From Azospirillum baldaniorum (lineage in GTDB: Bacteria; Pseudomonadota; Alphaproteobacteria; Azospirillales; Azospirillaceae): 64,000 bases of DNA. Location: the NCBI RefSeq assembly GCF_003119195.2, contig NZ_CP022256.1, forward strand, positions 62,001-126,000, given 5' to 3'. Made by a program: the position numbers and the translations under genes. Shown piece after piece: positions 36,870 to 45,800 of this stretch; within the stretch, counting starts at the first letter, position 1, and each line of letters starts with the position of its first letter. The notes below the pieces were generated by a model. The model did not search any database. It was not told the DNA's origin and was given only the letters and a program-made list of their open reading frames with translations.

Positions 36870-38162
36870 ATGACCCATTCCCGCCGCATCTCGGTGATCG
36901 GACTCGGTTACGTCGGTCTGCCCGTGGCCGTTGCGTTTGGGCGGATGGACGTCCCCGTCGTCGCCTTCGACATCGACGCGCGGCGCATCGCGGCGCTTCG
37001 GGCTGGGCACGACCACACGGGCGAGGTGGCGGACACGGATCTGGCGGCGGCCAGGCTCCACCTGACCGACGACCCGGCGGATCTGGCGCAGGCGGACTTC
37101 CACATCGTCACCGTGCCGACCCCTATCGACGACGCCCGGCGCCCGGACCTGCGCCCGCTGCTGGCCGCCAGCCGTACCGTCGGGCGGCATCTGAAGCGTG
37201 GCGACGTGGTGGTCTACGAATCCACGGTCTATCCCGGCGCCACGGAGATGGACTGCGTGCCGGTGCTGGAGGCGGAATCGGGCCTCACCTTCGGGCGGGA
37301 TTTCACCATCGGCTATTCGCCGGAGCGTATCAACCCCGGCGACAAGGAACACCGGTTCGAGACGATCACTAAGGTGGTCTCCGGCTCCGATCCGGCGACG
37401 CGGTCGCTCGTCGCGGCGGTCTATGGCAGCGTGGTCAAGGCCGGCGTGCACGAGGCCGCCTCCCTCGCCGTGGCGGAGGCCGCCAAGGTGATCGAGAACA
37501 CCCAGCGCGACGTCAACATCGCCCTGATGAACGAACTGGCGGTGATTTTCCACCGCATGGGCATCGACACCCGCGACGTGCTGGCCGCCGCTGGCACCAA
37601 GTGGAATTTCCTGAAGTTCCAGCCGGGCCTCGTCGGTGGCCACTGCATCGGCGTCGACCCCTACTATCTGACCCACCGGGCGGAACAACTCGGCCACAAC
37701 CCGGAAGTCATCCTGGCGGGCCGGCGCATCAACGACACTATGGGCCAGTATGTGGCGCAGGAGACGGTGAAGCGGCTTCTGCGCGGCCGCGTCGGGGCGT
37801 CCGGGCCGCTGCGCGTCACCGTGCTGGGTCTGACCTTCAAGGAGGACGTGCCCGACATCCGCAACACCCGCGTGGTGGACATCGTGGCCGAGCTGAAAAG
37901 CTTCGGTGTGGAGGTCGCTTTGCACGACCCGCTGGCCGCCGCGGATGAGGTGGCCCACGAGTATGGCCTGACCCTGACCGCGCGGGATGCCCTGCCGCCC
38001 GCCGACGCGGTGGTGCTGGCGGTTCCACACGCGGCCTACCGGACGGAGGGCTGGGACCTGGTGAGCGGCCTGCTGAAGGACCGGCGGGGCATCGTCATGG
38101 ACGTGAAGGGCCTGCTCGACCGCGGCGCGGTGCCGGAAGGCGTGGATCTCTGGCGGCTGTGA
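36870..38162 (+). CDS. tviB: Nucleotide-sugar dehydrogenase (UDP-GlcNAc/GalNAc C6-dehydrogenase type)
   Basis: NAD-dependent oxidation of C6 of a UDP-HexNAc to the uronic acid, as in TviB/WbpO. The 430-residue protein has VIGLGYVGLPVAVAFG (NAD site), IVTVPTPIDDARRPDLRPL, VVVYESTVYPGATE, FTIGYSPERINPGDKEH, KVIENTQRDVNIALMNELA, GLVGGHCIGVDPYYLTHRAE with the catalytic Cys, and LGLTFKEDVPDIRNTRVVDI. The PYYLTHRA and ERINPGDKEH context places it with the TviB/WecC side rather than UDP-glucose dehydrogenase. The substrate is inferred. It is divergent from the 36633 gene and likely feeds the polymer made by this cluster. Confidence 0.85.
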   Translation: MTHSRRISVIGLGYVGLPVAVAFGRMDVPVVAFDIDARRIAALRAGHDHTGEVADTDLAAARLHLTDDPADLAQADFHIVTVPTPIDDARRPDLRPLLAASRTVGRHLKRGDVVVYESTVYPGATEMDCVPVLEAESGLTFGRDFTIGYSPERINPGDKEHRFETITKVVSGSDPATRSLVAAVYGSVVKAGVHEAASLAVAEAAKVIENTQRDVNIALMNELAVIFHRMGIDTRDVLAAAGTKWNFLKFQPGLVGGHCIGVDPYYLTHRAEQLGHNPEVILAGRRINDTMGQYVAQETVKRLLRGRVGASGPLRVTVLGLTFKEDVPDIRNTRVVDIVAELKSFGVEVALHDPLAAADEVAHEYGLTLTARDALPPADAVVLAVPHAAYRTEGWDLVSGLLKDRRGIVMDVKGLLDRGAVPEGVDLWRL

Positions 38163-38202
38163 CGCCGCCAGGGTCCTCCAAGAGGGGCTTCGCGACGGGC
38201 GG

Positions 38203-39693
38203 TCAGAACGCCTTCAGCTTCTTCCAGGCGAACAGCACCATGCGCAGCAGCAGCCAGCCGTGGGTGAAGCGGCTGATCTGCGTCTCGCCATAACTGCGGT
38301 CGGCGTAGCGGATCGGCACTTCGACGATCTCCAGGTTCAGCTTGGACGCGCCGAAGATCAGGTCGAAGTCGCCGAACGGGTCGAAATCGCCGAAGTAATG
38401 GCGGTTCGCCACGATCTGGTCGTAGTCGCGCTTCCACAGCACCTTCGTGCCGCACAGCGTGTCGGTGAAGCGCGTGTTCAGCAGGAAGGAGAAGATGCGG
38501 GCGAAGGCGCGGTTGGCGATCCAGTTCAGGAAGCGCATGGCCTGGTCGTCCATCGGGTAGACCAGCCGCGTGCCGTTGATGAACTCGCCCTGGCCGGACG
38601 CGATGGCGCGGTAGAATTTCGGCAGGCTCTCCGGCGGAACGGTCAGGTCGGCGTCGAGGATGATGAGGATGTCGCCCCGCGCCGCGTTGAAGCCGGCGCG
38701 CACCGCGTCGCCCTTGCCCTTGCCGGGCTGCTTCATGACCTTGATGTCCCAGTCCGGATAGGCGGCCTGGACGCGCAGGCATTCCTCGTAGGTGTTGTCC
38801 TGGCTGTTGCCCTCGACGTAGATGACCTCCAGGTCCGGGCAGAAGCGCGGCAGGCGGCGGATGGCGTTCTCGATGTTGCCGCGCTCGTTCCGGCAGGGGA
38901 TCAGCACCGTGCAGGACGGCTGCTTCTCCGGCGCCCGCGGGGCGGGGCGGGCCACCACGTAATTGCGCAGACACAGCTTCCGGACACCGGGCAGCGGGGC
39001 GATGCTGCGGTTGATCAGCGTGCCGAGGCCGAGCAGGCGGCGGGGCACGAGCTGGCGCCATTCCCGCTTCACCGGCTGCCAGCCGGCGAGCGTCAGCAGC
39101 CCGGCGATGTCGGTGCTGGACAGCCAGTTGAGCTGGCCCTGCGGCATCTTCAGCCCAAGCGTCTCGGCAAGGCCCAGCACCGGCTCCCACAGGCGGGAGT
39201 GGTAGCTGACGATGATGCGGGTGCGCGGCGTGGCGAAGCGGTGCAGATGGCGCAGCGTGTCCTCGATGTCGTCGAGGAAGCCGACGGTGTCCGACAGCAG
39301 GATCACGTCGAAGGTTCCGGCGATCTCCGCCAGAACCGCGGGGTCCTCCGCGTTGCCGGTGCGGAACTCCAGACCCGGATGACGCTGCCGCGCCCGCTCG
39401 ACCATCGCCGGGCTGAGGTCGATGCCGACCCCGCGCGACGGCTGCAGGAAGGCCAGCGTGTCGCCCGTCCCGCAGCCGACCTCCAGCACCGAGGCGTTCT
39501 CCGGCACGAGGAAGCGCAGATAGGCGCGGTCGGCCTCGTGGAAGGCGCGGTTGCGCTCGACCCAGCGGTCGCGCTCCCCGGCCAGCCGGTCGAACAGCGT
39601 CCGCACGCTGTCCTGACGGGGCGACAGGGGGCGTGGGCTGCCGGCTCCGGCGGGGGTGCCGGACACGGTTTCCTCAAGGGCTTCAACGGTCAT
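38203..39693 (-). CDS. SAM methyltransferase fused to a GT2 dolichyl-phosphate-sugar-synthase-like glycosyltransferase
   Basis: Protein of 496 residues. Residues ~50-230 are a class I methyltransferase: SVLEVGCGTGDTLAFLQPSR, VGIDLSPAMVERARQRHP, FDVILLSDTVGFLDDIEDTL. Residues ~260-496 are a GT2 enzyme: CTVLIPCRNERGNIENAIRR, VIYVEGNSQDNTYEECLR, GKGDAVRAGFNAARGDILII, LDADLTVPPESLPKFYRAI and RFLNWIANRAFARIFSFLLN. The DADLTV motif and the downstream order match polyprenyl-phosphate glycosyltransferases. ATG 39693 is chosen; the sequence upstream is Pro-rich and unlikely. The order methyltransferase-then-GT2 is the reverse of the fusion at 34981-36633. Confidence 0.83.
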   Translation of the reverse strand: MTVEALEETVSGTPAGAGSPRPLSPRQDSVRTLFDRLAGERDRWVERNRAFHEADRAYLRFLVPENASVLEVGCGTGDTLAFLQPSRGVGIDLSPAMVERARQRHPGLEFRTGNAEDPAVLAEIAGTFDVILLSDTVGFLDDIEDTLRHLHRFATPRTRIIVSYHSRLWEPVLGLAETLGLKMPQGQLNWLSSTDIAGLLTLAGWQPVKREWRQLVPRRLLGLGTLINRSIAPLPGVRKLCLRNYVVARPAPRAPEKQPSCTVLIPCRNERGNIENAIRRLPRFCPDLEVIYVEGNSQDNTYEECLRVQAAYPDWDIKVMKQPGKGKGDAVRAGFNAARGDILIILDADLTVPPESLPKFYRAIASGQGEFINGTRLVYPMDDQAMRFLNWIANRAFARIFSFLLNTRFTDTLCGTKVLWKRDYDQIVANRHYFGDFDPFGDFDLIFGASKLNLEIVEVPIRYADRSYGETQISRFTHGWLLLRMVLFAWKKLKAF

Positions 39694-39962
39694 GGGTAGG
39701 GTCCGCAACAGCGTTTTCGGAAGCGTCCCGGCTTCCGTGGGACAGGGCAGGCCAGGCAAGGCCGCCGGCGGCATGCCGGGCCCGCCGAACCGCGCGCCGG
39801 CCGGCGCGCGCCATCCTGGTCCCGAACCTGCCGCGGACCAACCGGGGTTCATCCCCCGAGGCCGGGAAAGCGGGAAAGGTGGTTTGCAATCTCATCCGGC
39901 AAGAAGGCGGTGTGTGCGGGCGGGCGCACTGTAGCCTTCGGCCGGCGGGATTGCCACGCTTT

Positions 39963-39997
39963 CCATGGTGCTGCCCATGGTGCTGCCCATGGCGCTG
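39963..39997. repeat. Short tandem repeat, 12-base unit
   Basis: CCATGGTGCTGC is present twice, followed by an imperfect CCATGGCGCTG, in the 369-base gap between the galE stop and the start of the methyltransferase-GT2 gene. Nothing else was recognised in that gap beyond the probable promoter region of the minus-strand gene. Confidence 0.6.
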
Positions 39998-40062
39998 TCT
40001 ATAACGCTGCTTGGTCCGGCGCGTTCGGTGCGCGCCCGCGCCGGACCGGGCGGTTGTGTCGG

Positions 40063-41061
40063 TTATGTTAAGGAGCGCTCCCAGGCGAGCGCGTCGCGCA
40101 CGATCCCATCCAGCCGGTCGTGCTTGGGGACCCAGCCGAGCCGTTCGCGGATGCGGTCGGCCTTGGCGACGAGTTGGGGCGGGTCGCCGGGGCGCCGCGG
40201 GGCGAGCGTGGCCGGCACCTTTTCCCCGCTGACCTCCTCCAGCGTGCGCACGACCTCATGGACCGAGGCGCCGCGCCCGTAGCCGCAGTTCAGCGTCAGG
40301 CTCTCGCCGCCGCGCCGCAGATGGAGCAGCGCCAGCACATGGGCATCGGCCAGATCGCTGACATGGATGTAGTCGCGGATGCAGGTGCCGTCGGGCGTGT
40401 CGTAGTCGGTGCCGAAGATCGACAGTGCCGGCCGCCGGCCGAGCAGGGCTTGGCAGGCCACCTTGATGAGGTGCGTCGCGGTCGGGGTCGCCTGTCCGGT
40501 GCGCCCCGCCGCGTCGGCCCCCGCCACGTTGAAGTAGCGCAGGATGACGCTGCGCAGTCCGTGCGCCGCCCCGGCGTCGCGCAGCATCTGCTCCGTCATC
40601 AGCTTGGACGTCCCATAGGGGTTGATCGGGGCGGTCGGGGTCGCCTCGTCGATCGGCACGCGGTCCGGAGCGCCATAGACGGCCGCAGTGGAGGAAAAGA
40701 CGATGTTGCCGACCCCCAGCCGCACGCAGGCGTCCATCAGGGTCAGGCTGTTGACCGTGTTGTTGCGGTAGTAGGCGAGCGGTTTCTCCACCGATTCCGG
40801 CACGACGATGGAGCCGGCGAAGTGCATCACCGCATCCACGGCATGGTCGCGGATGACCCGTTCCAGAAGCTCGGCGGACCCGACGTCCCCTTCGACCAGC
40901 GGGACCGAGGCCGGGACGGCCGCACGCCGGCCCGTCGACAGGTTGTCGATGGTCACCGCGGGAATCCCGGCGTCGGCGAGCGCGTGGAGGACGTGACTGC
41001 CGATGTAGCCCGCCCCGCCGGTCACCAGGACACGGTGTGGGGTTGCCGTTTCGTCAAGCAT
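40063..41061 (-). CDS. galE: UDP-glucose 4-epimerase
   Basis: Interconverts UDP-glucose and UDP-galactose (possibly the HexNAc forms as well). Length is 332 residues, typical. Landmarks are RVLVTGGAGYIGSHVLHALA, IDNLSTGRRAAVPASVPLVE, VMHFAGSIVVPESVEKPLAY, YRNNTVNSLTLMDACVRLGV, FSSTAAVYGAPDRVPIDE, NPYGTSKLMTEQMLRD with Tyr and Lys intact, ILRYFNVAGADAAGRTGQ, DYDTPDGTCIRDYIHVSDLA and LNCGYGRGASVHEVVRTLEE. ATG 41061 (MLDETATPHRV) has GGAAG upstream; the frame remains open far upstream, but that part is not GalE-like. Confidence 0.93.
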   Translation of the reverse strand: MLDETATPHRVLVTGGAGYIGSHVLHALADAGIPAVTIDNLSTGRRAAVPASVPLVEGDVGSAELLERVIRDHAVDAVMHFAGSIVVPESVEKPLAYYRNNTVNSLTLMDACVRLGVGNIVFSSTAAVYGAPDRVPIDEATPTAPINPYGTSKLMTEQMLRDAGAAHGLRSVILRYFNVAGADAAGRTGQATPTATHLIKVACQALLGRRPALSIFGTDYDTPDGTCIRDYIHVSDLADAHVLALLHLRRGGESLTLNCGYGRGASVHEVVRTLEEVSGEKVPATLAPRRPGDPPQLVAKADRIRERLGWVPKHDRLDGIVRDALAWERSLT

Positions 41062-41631
41062 GCTTCCCGCTTCCTTTCGTCCGTACTCGCCAAGCCATGT
41101 TCGCCAAGCCGTCCATACGGCGCCGGCTGGTTCGCCGGCATCGGCGTTCCCTGAACTGGGCATCGAGGAAAATCCTGTCAACGCAGCCCGAAGCGCCATC
41201 CCCGCCACCAATCCGGAGGGCGTCGGCGGAGTGGTGGCACTCCCTTGGGCGGTGATGGTTCCATGGGGAACGCGCATCGCGCGCAAAGAACGAAGAGATT
41301 TATCGATTTTTACAATTTCCGGTTCGGCACTCCGAACCTCGTAGGTCGTGCTCGCCATATGGAAGATGGGGTGCAGACGCCATCAAGTTCTGTCCTAAAG
41401 TACCTAAGATATAAAAAGCTTGGGCCAAAGGGACTTTGTCATGGAGCCCCCGCAAAATACCCACCAGCGGCGAGTCATTGGCACATGAATATGCGGGTTT
41501 TCGCGCGTAATCGCAAATTCATGCATGCCTCAGGTTTGTCACAGCCCCGAAACATTATCCGTTCAGATCACCCTCCATTCAGGGCAATCTGCCCAAGAGG
41601 TGTAACCTTTATGGCGGGTATCATTCCGCAC

Positions 41632-41660
41632 TTGCAAAAAGGGGTTACCAATGATATCGA
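41632..41660 (+). promoter_or_regulatory. Predicted promoter of the RTX-like protein gene
   Basis: TTGCAA (41632-41637) and TATCGA (41655-41660) are spaced by 17 bases, with a start predicted near 41667. The match is moderate, but position and spacing are right for the gene at 41717. Confidence 0.35.
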
Positions 41661-41682
41661 GCGCTAGGCATGCCATAAGGCA

Positions 41683-41700
41683 CAAAGTCTAGTCACTTTG
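41683..41700 (+). promoter_or_regulatory. Inverted repeat in the leader just upstream of the ribosome binding site
   Basis: CAAAGT (41683-41688) pairs with ACTTTG (41695-41700), directly followed by the GGCGGGGG ribosome binding site and the ATG at 41717. In the mRNA it would form a small 5' hairpin that could stabilise the transcript or affect access to the ribosome binding site. Confidence 0.35.
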
Positions 41701-41716
41701 GCGGGGGTTTCCACAT

Positions 41717-42751
41717 ATGTCCAGCTCGAGCACCATCACCGGTGGCGTTACCAACAACAACGTCAGCACCGCTTCCACCCTGGCGGGCGCCATTCTGAAG
41801 AACACCAGCCTCGTCGCGACGACGGCGGATACCAAGGCGCTCGTTCTCGGCGACGACGCCCTGCAGCAGAACAAGGGCGTCGTGGCCCTCTCGAGCGAGA
41901 GCAACACGGCGCTGGTTCTGAACACCAGCAACGCCGCGACGCTGCTCGGCGGCGCCGGCAACAACAACGTCCTCGTCGCCAACGACGCGGCCGGCACGGT
42001 TCTGCAGGCCGGCACTGGCACCGGCCAGACGCTGATCGGCGGTTCGGGCGGCCAGCTCCTCGGCACCAGCACCGTTGCGGGCGCCTCCGCCACCATCTTC
42101 GGCGGCTCGGGCGCCGACACCGTTGTGGCCGCGGCCGGCAACAACGTGCTGACCGCCGGTGCGGGCAACAATCAGATCCACGCGATCGGTGGCAACAACC
42201 AGATCTTCGCGGCCGGCAACGACACCGTCTTCGCGGCGGGCGGCAACGCCACCATCGGTGCGGGCACGGGCAATTCCCAGCTCCTGATCACCGGCGGCAA
42301 CAACCTGATCGCCGGCGGCCAGGGCAACACCACCATCGCTTCGGCGGCGGGCAACAACACGATCTTCGGCGGCTCGGGCAACACCACCATCGCCGGTGGT
42401 GCGGGCAACGACCTGCTGATCGGTTCCACCGCGAAGTCGGGCAAGGCCGTCATCGGCGGCTTCGACGGCAACGACACGATCATCGGCGGCGTCGGCAACG
42501 ACACGCTGTTCGGCGGCGCCGGCAACGACATCTTCGTGTTCAGCACCGTCTTCGGCGGTGGCAAGCACGTCATCGGCGACTTCAAGGCCGGCACCGACCT
42601 CATCGCGGTTCAGGGCTACGGCCTCACCGCGGCCCAGGTCGCGTCGCGCGTCACCGTCACCGGTGGCAGCTCGGTCCTGTCGCTGTCGGACGGCACGCAG
42701 ATCACGGTCGCCGGCGTCACCAACCTGACCGCCAGCAACTTCGCCGTCTAA
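41717..42751 (+). CDS. Gly/Asn-rich RTX-like exported protein
   Basis: Protein of 344 residues, with no N-terminal signal peptide. The first ~75 residues are Ser/Thr/Ala-rich. Residues ~75-270 are made of short repeats rich in GGN/AGN/TI units (LLGGAGNNNVLVAND, TIFGGSGADTVVAAAGNN, NTIFGGSGNTTIAGGAGNDL). They end in canonical RTX nonapeptides GNDTIIGGVGNDTLFGGAGNDIF. The C-terminus VIGDFKAGTDLIAV and SLSDGTQITVAGV is the usual post-RTX region of type I secretion substrates. Codon use is strongly biased to C-ending codons (AAC, ATC, GGC), suggesting high expression. Monocistronic with its own promoter and strong terminator. Could be a surface-layer-like or matrix protein. Confidence 0.75.
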   Translation: MSSSSTITGGVTNNNVSTASTLAGAILKNTSLVATTADTKALVLGDDALQQNKGVVALSSESNTALVLNTSNAATLLGGAGNNNVLVANDAAGTVLQAGTGTGQTLIGGSGGQLLGTSTVAGASATIFGGSGADTVVAAAGNNVLTAGAGNNQIHAIGGNNQIFAAGNDTVFAAGGNATIGAGTGNSQLLITGGNNLIAGGQGNTTIASAAGNNTIFGGSGNTTIAGGAGNDLLIGSTAKSGKAVIGGFDGNDTIIGGVGNDTLFGGAGNDIFVFSTVFGGGKHVIGDFKAGTDLIAVQGYGLTAAQVASRVTVTGGSSVLSLSDGTQITVAGVTNLTASNFAV

Positions 42752-42771
42752 TCAGAGCCTCTGCACGACCC

Positions 42772-42806
42772 AATGGACCTGCCGAGCAATCGGCAGGTCC
42801 ATTTTT
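42772..42806 (+). terminator. Strong intrinsic terminator after the RTX-like gene
   Basis: A perfect 14-bp stem: AATGGACCTGCCGA (42772-42785) pairs with TCGGCAGGTCCATT (42790-42803) around GCAA, and the T-run continues to 42806. It lies 21 bases after the stop. Confidence 0.9.
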
Positions 42807-42868
42807 ATGCGCTTTTTCTCTCTGCCTTTTCCCGGCAGGAAAGGCCGGTTCCAGACCATCCAAAGTCC

Positions 42869-45800
42869 ATGGCAAGGCCTTCCTTCATGACACCGTCGGG
42901 CGGATCGAAATCCCAGGCGCGGCGCCTGGACGTGCGGCGCCTGGAAGAGCGGATCGCCGCCGGGCGGATCGCTGAGGCGGAAGCCGTGGCGCGCGCTCTG
43001 CTGCGCCACAGCGACACGCACGCCCCAGGAGCCACCGGGCTCGCCCGCTGCGCCCTGGCGCGGGGGGATCTCGCCGCCGCGCTTCGCTGGGCCGAACGCG
43101 GCGCCCGGTTCGCGCCCAACGACATCGCCCTGAAGGCCTTCTTCGCCGCCCTGCTGATCGCCGCGGGCCGTTCGGCCGAGGTGCCGCCGCTGCTGGCGGG
43201 TGCGGTCGAGCGGGCCGCCGTCCCCACCGCGGCGATCGCCCTGGGGCAGGCCCTGGCCCGTCTGGGGGCGATGGACCGGCTGGTTCCCCTGCTCGTCCGC
43301 CAGCTTCATCTCGTTCCGGTGAGCGTCGCCCCTCTGCTGGGCGACCTCGCCGACCATGTGGTGCTGTCCGGAGGCGCTGTCGGCTGGGCCGCCGCGGACA
43401 TCGGCCTGCAAATCGTCGGCGCCCTCTCCGCCGAGGCCGGAGGCACCATCCGGGTCGCCTCCGCCCGGCACGAAACGCTGCTTGTCATGGAGCGTGCCTC
43501 CTTTCTGCGGCGGTATGGGCTGCCGAACGGCGATGGCGGTCCGATCCGCTTCGCCCTGTCGATGGGGGCGGAACGGGAGGGGGAGGCGCTCTTCATAACC
43601 CTTGACGGCGTGTCCTTGCTTGGCGCGCCGCTGCACCCCCGGCGCCATCCCACGGTCGAAGGAAGCGCCCTGCTGATCGGCGGTTCCGAAGCACCGGGGT
43701 CATCATCCGGTGCGATGATCACCGGTTGGGCCTGGTGCCCTGGCGATCCGCCGCAGTCCGTTTCCGTCCGGGTGACGGACGGGACCGGGCGCTCCGTGAC
43801 GGTGCCCGCCGACCGTCCGGCGGAGGGGGGCCGCGCCAGAGGGGCGGAGGACGGCAACTATGGCTTTCTCATTGATCCGTTGGCCGCCGGCCTGTCTCCG
43901 GGGCTGCTCCATGTGACCGCCGAGCCGGGCGACCAGCCGTTGGCCGGCAGTCCCCTGCCCTGGCCCGGTCCCGGACGGGCCGCGTGGTCCCCCACGCCGA
44001 TCGCGCCCATTCCCCTGCGCCCCCCGCGCGCGGCGCGTCCCTCGCCCCTCGTGGACGTCATCGTCCCTGTGTATGGCGGGCGGGAGGAGACGCTGGCCTG
44101 TCTGCGCTCCGTCATCGCGGCGGACGACGCCACCCCCCGCGAGATCGTCGTCATCGACGACGCCAGCCCCGATGCGGACCTCGTCTGCGATCTGGCGGCC
44201 CTGGCCGCCGAAGGGCGCATCACGCTGCTTCGCAACTCCCGGAATCTTGGGTTCCCCGCCACCGTCAACCGTGGACTCGCCCTGCATCCCGACCGTGACG
44301 CGGTTCTGCTCAACGCCGATACGCTGGTGTCCGGCTCCTGGCTGGAACGGCTGCGGGCCGCGGCCTGGTCGGCGCCGGACATCGGCACCGTCACGCCGCT
44401 GTCCAACGACGCCACGATCCTCAACTACCCGTCGGGCACCGACCGACCACCGTCGCCCTCCCTGACGGAGACGGCGACGCTCGACCGGCTTGCCCGGTCG
44501 GTGAATCCCGGGTTGCGGGTGGACCTGCCGACGGCCGTCGGCTTCTGCGCCTACATCCGCCGCGACTGCCTGGAGGAGACCGGACTTTTCGAAGAACGGC
44601 TGTTCGGGCGGGGCTATGGGGAGGAGAACGACTTCTGCCTGCGCGCACGCCGTCTGGGGTGGCGCCACGTCGGAGCGGCCGACCTGTTCGTGGCGCATGT
44701 CGGCGGCCGCTCCTTCGGGCGGCAGAAGGCGATCCTCGCCGCGCGGAACGGCGAGTTGCTGGAGCGGCTGTATCCCGGATACGACGCCCTGGTCAAGGAC
44801 TTCATCGCCGCCGACCCGCTGATGGCCGCGCGCCGCCGTCTCGATCTGGCCCGCTGGGCGGAGGAGAGTGGAGGCGGGCGGGCGCCGGCCGTCCTGCTGG
44901 TCACGCTCGCCGGCCGCGGCGGGGTCACCCGCTTCATCGAGGAACGGTCCGCGGCGCTGCGGGCGGAGGGTTGGCGCGTCCTGCAACTCGTCCCGGAGAA
45001 CGCCGGGGATGATGAGGACGAAGACGAGGACGAGGATGGTGATGAGGGGGACGGCGCGGGCCGCGGTTCGTCACGATCCATCGTGCCGTCCCGGGCGGCT
45101 CTGGCCGAGCGGCGCTGCCGGATCATGGTCCTGGACCGGCCCGATCTCCGCGATCTGGTGTTCCGCACCCGCGCGGAGTTCGACGCGTTGGTCGGCGCCC
45201 TGCGGCTGGGGGGAACGACGGCGGTCGAGATCCACCATCTGCTGGGGCACGACGCCGCGGTGCTCGATCTGGCCGGGCGGCTCGGCGTGCCGTACGACCT
45301 CACCATCCACGATTACGGCCTGATCTGCCCGCGCCTCAGCCTGGTGGACAAGGCCGGCCGCTATTGCGGGGAGCCGGACCTGCCCGCCTGCGAGCGCTGC
45401 ACCGCCGATCCGGAAGACCGGGCCGATCCCGACGTGACGGTGGGCGCCCTGCGCCGGCGCACGCGCGCCCTGGCCGCCGGGGCGCGGCGGGTGACGGCAC
45501 CGACCCGCGATGTGGCGGCCCGGCTGCTGCGTCACATCGACCCGCGTCCCATCGAGGTCCGGCCCTGGGAGGATGTCGCGCCGCCACCCGCCCGCCCGCG
45601 GCGTCAACGGAACGATCGCCGGTGGCGGGTCTGCACGATCGGCGCCGTCGGCATCCAGAAAGGCTATGAGATCCTTCTGGCCTGCGCCCGCGATGCCGCG
45701 GCGCGGGACCTGCCCCTGGAGTTCGTCGTCGTCGGCTTCAGCGAGAAGGACCCGCCCCTGTTCGAAACGGGGCATGGCTTCGTCACCGGCCGCTTCACCG

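Larger units (their letters stand above)
41062..41716. other. 655-base regulatory gap upstream of the RTX-like protein gene
   Basis: No convincing gene. It is AT-richer from about 41290 to 41700. A perfect 7-bp hairpin GGTTCGG/CCGAACC lies at 41321-41338 and a promoter-like pair lies at 41632-41660 (listed separately). The length suggests long-range regulation of the strongly expressed-looking gene at 41717. Confidence 0.45.

Noticed and set aside
39963..39997. Tandem 12-base repeat considered as a CRISPR-like or iteron array
   Set aside because: Only two and a partial copies, no spacers, no cas genes and no replication genes nearby.
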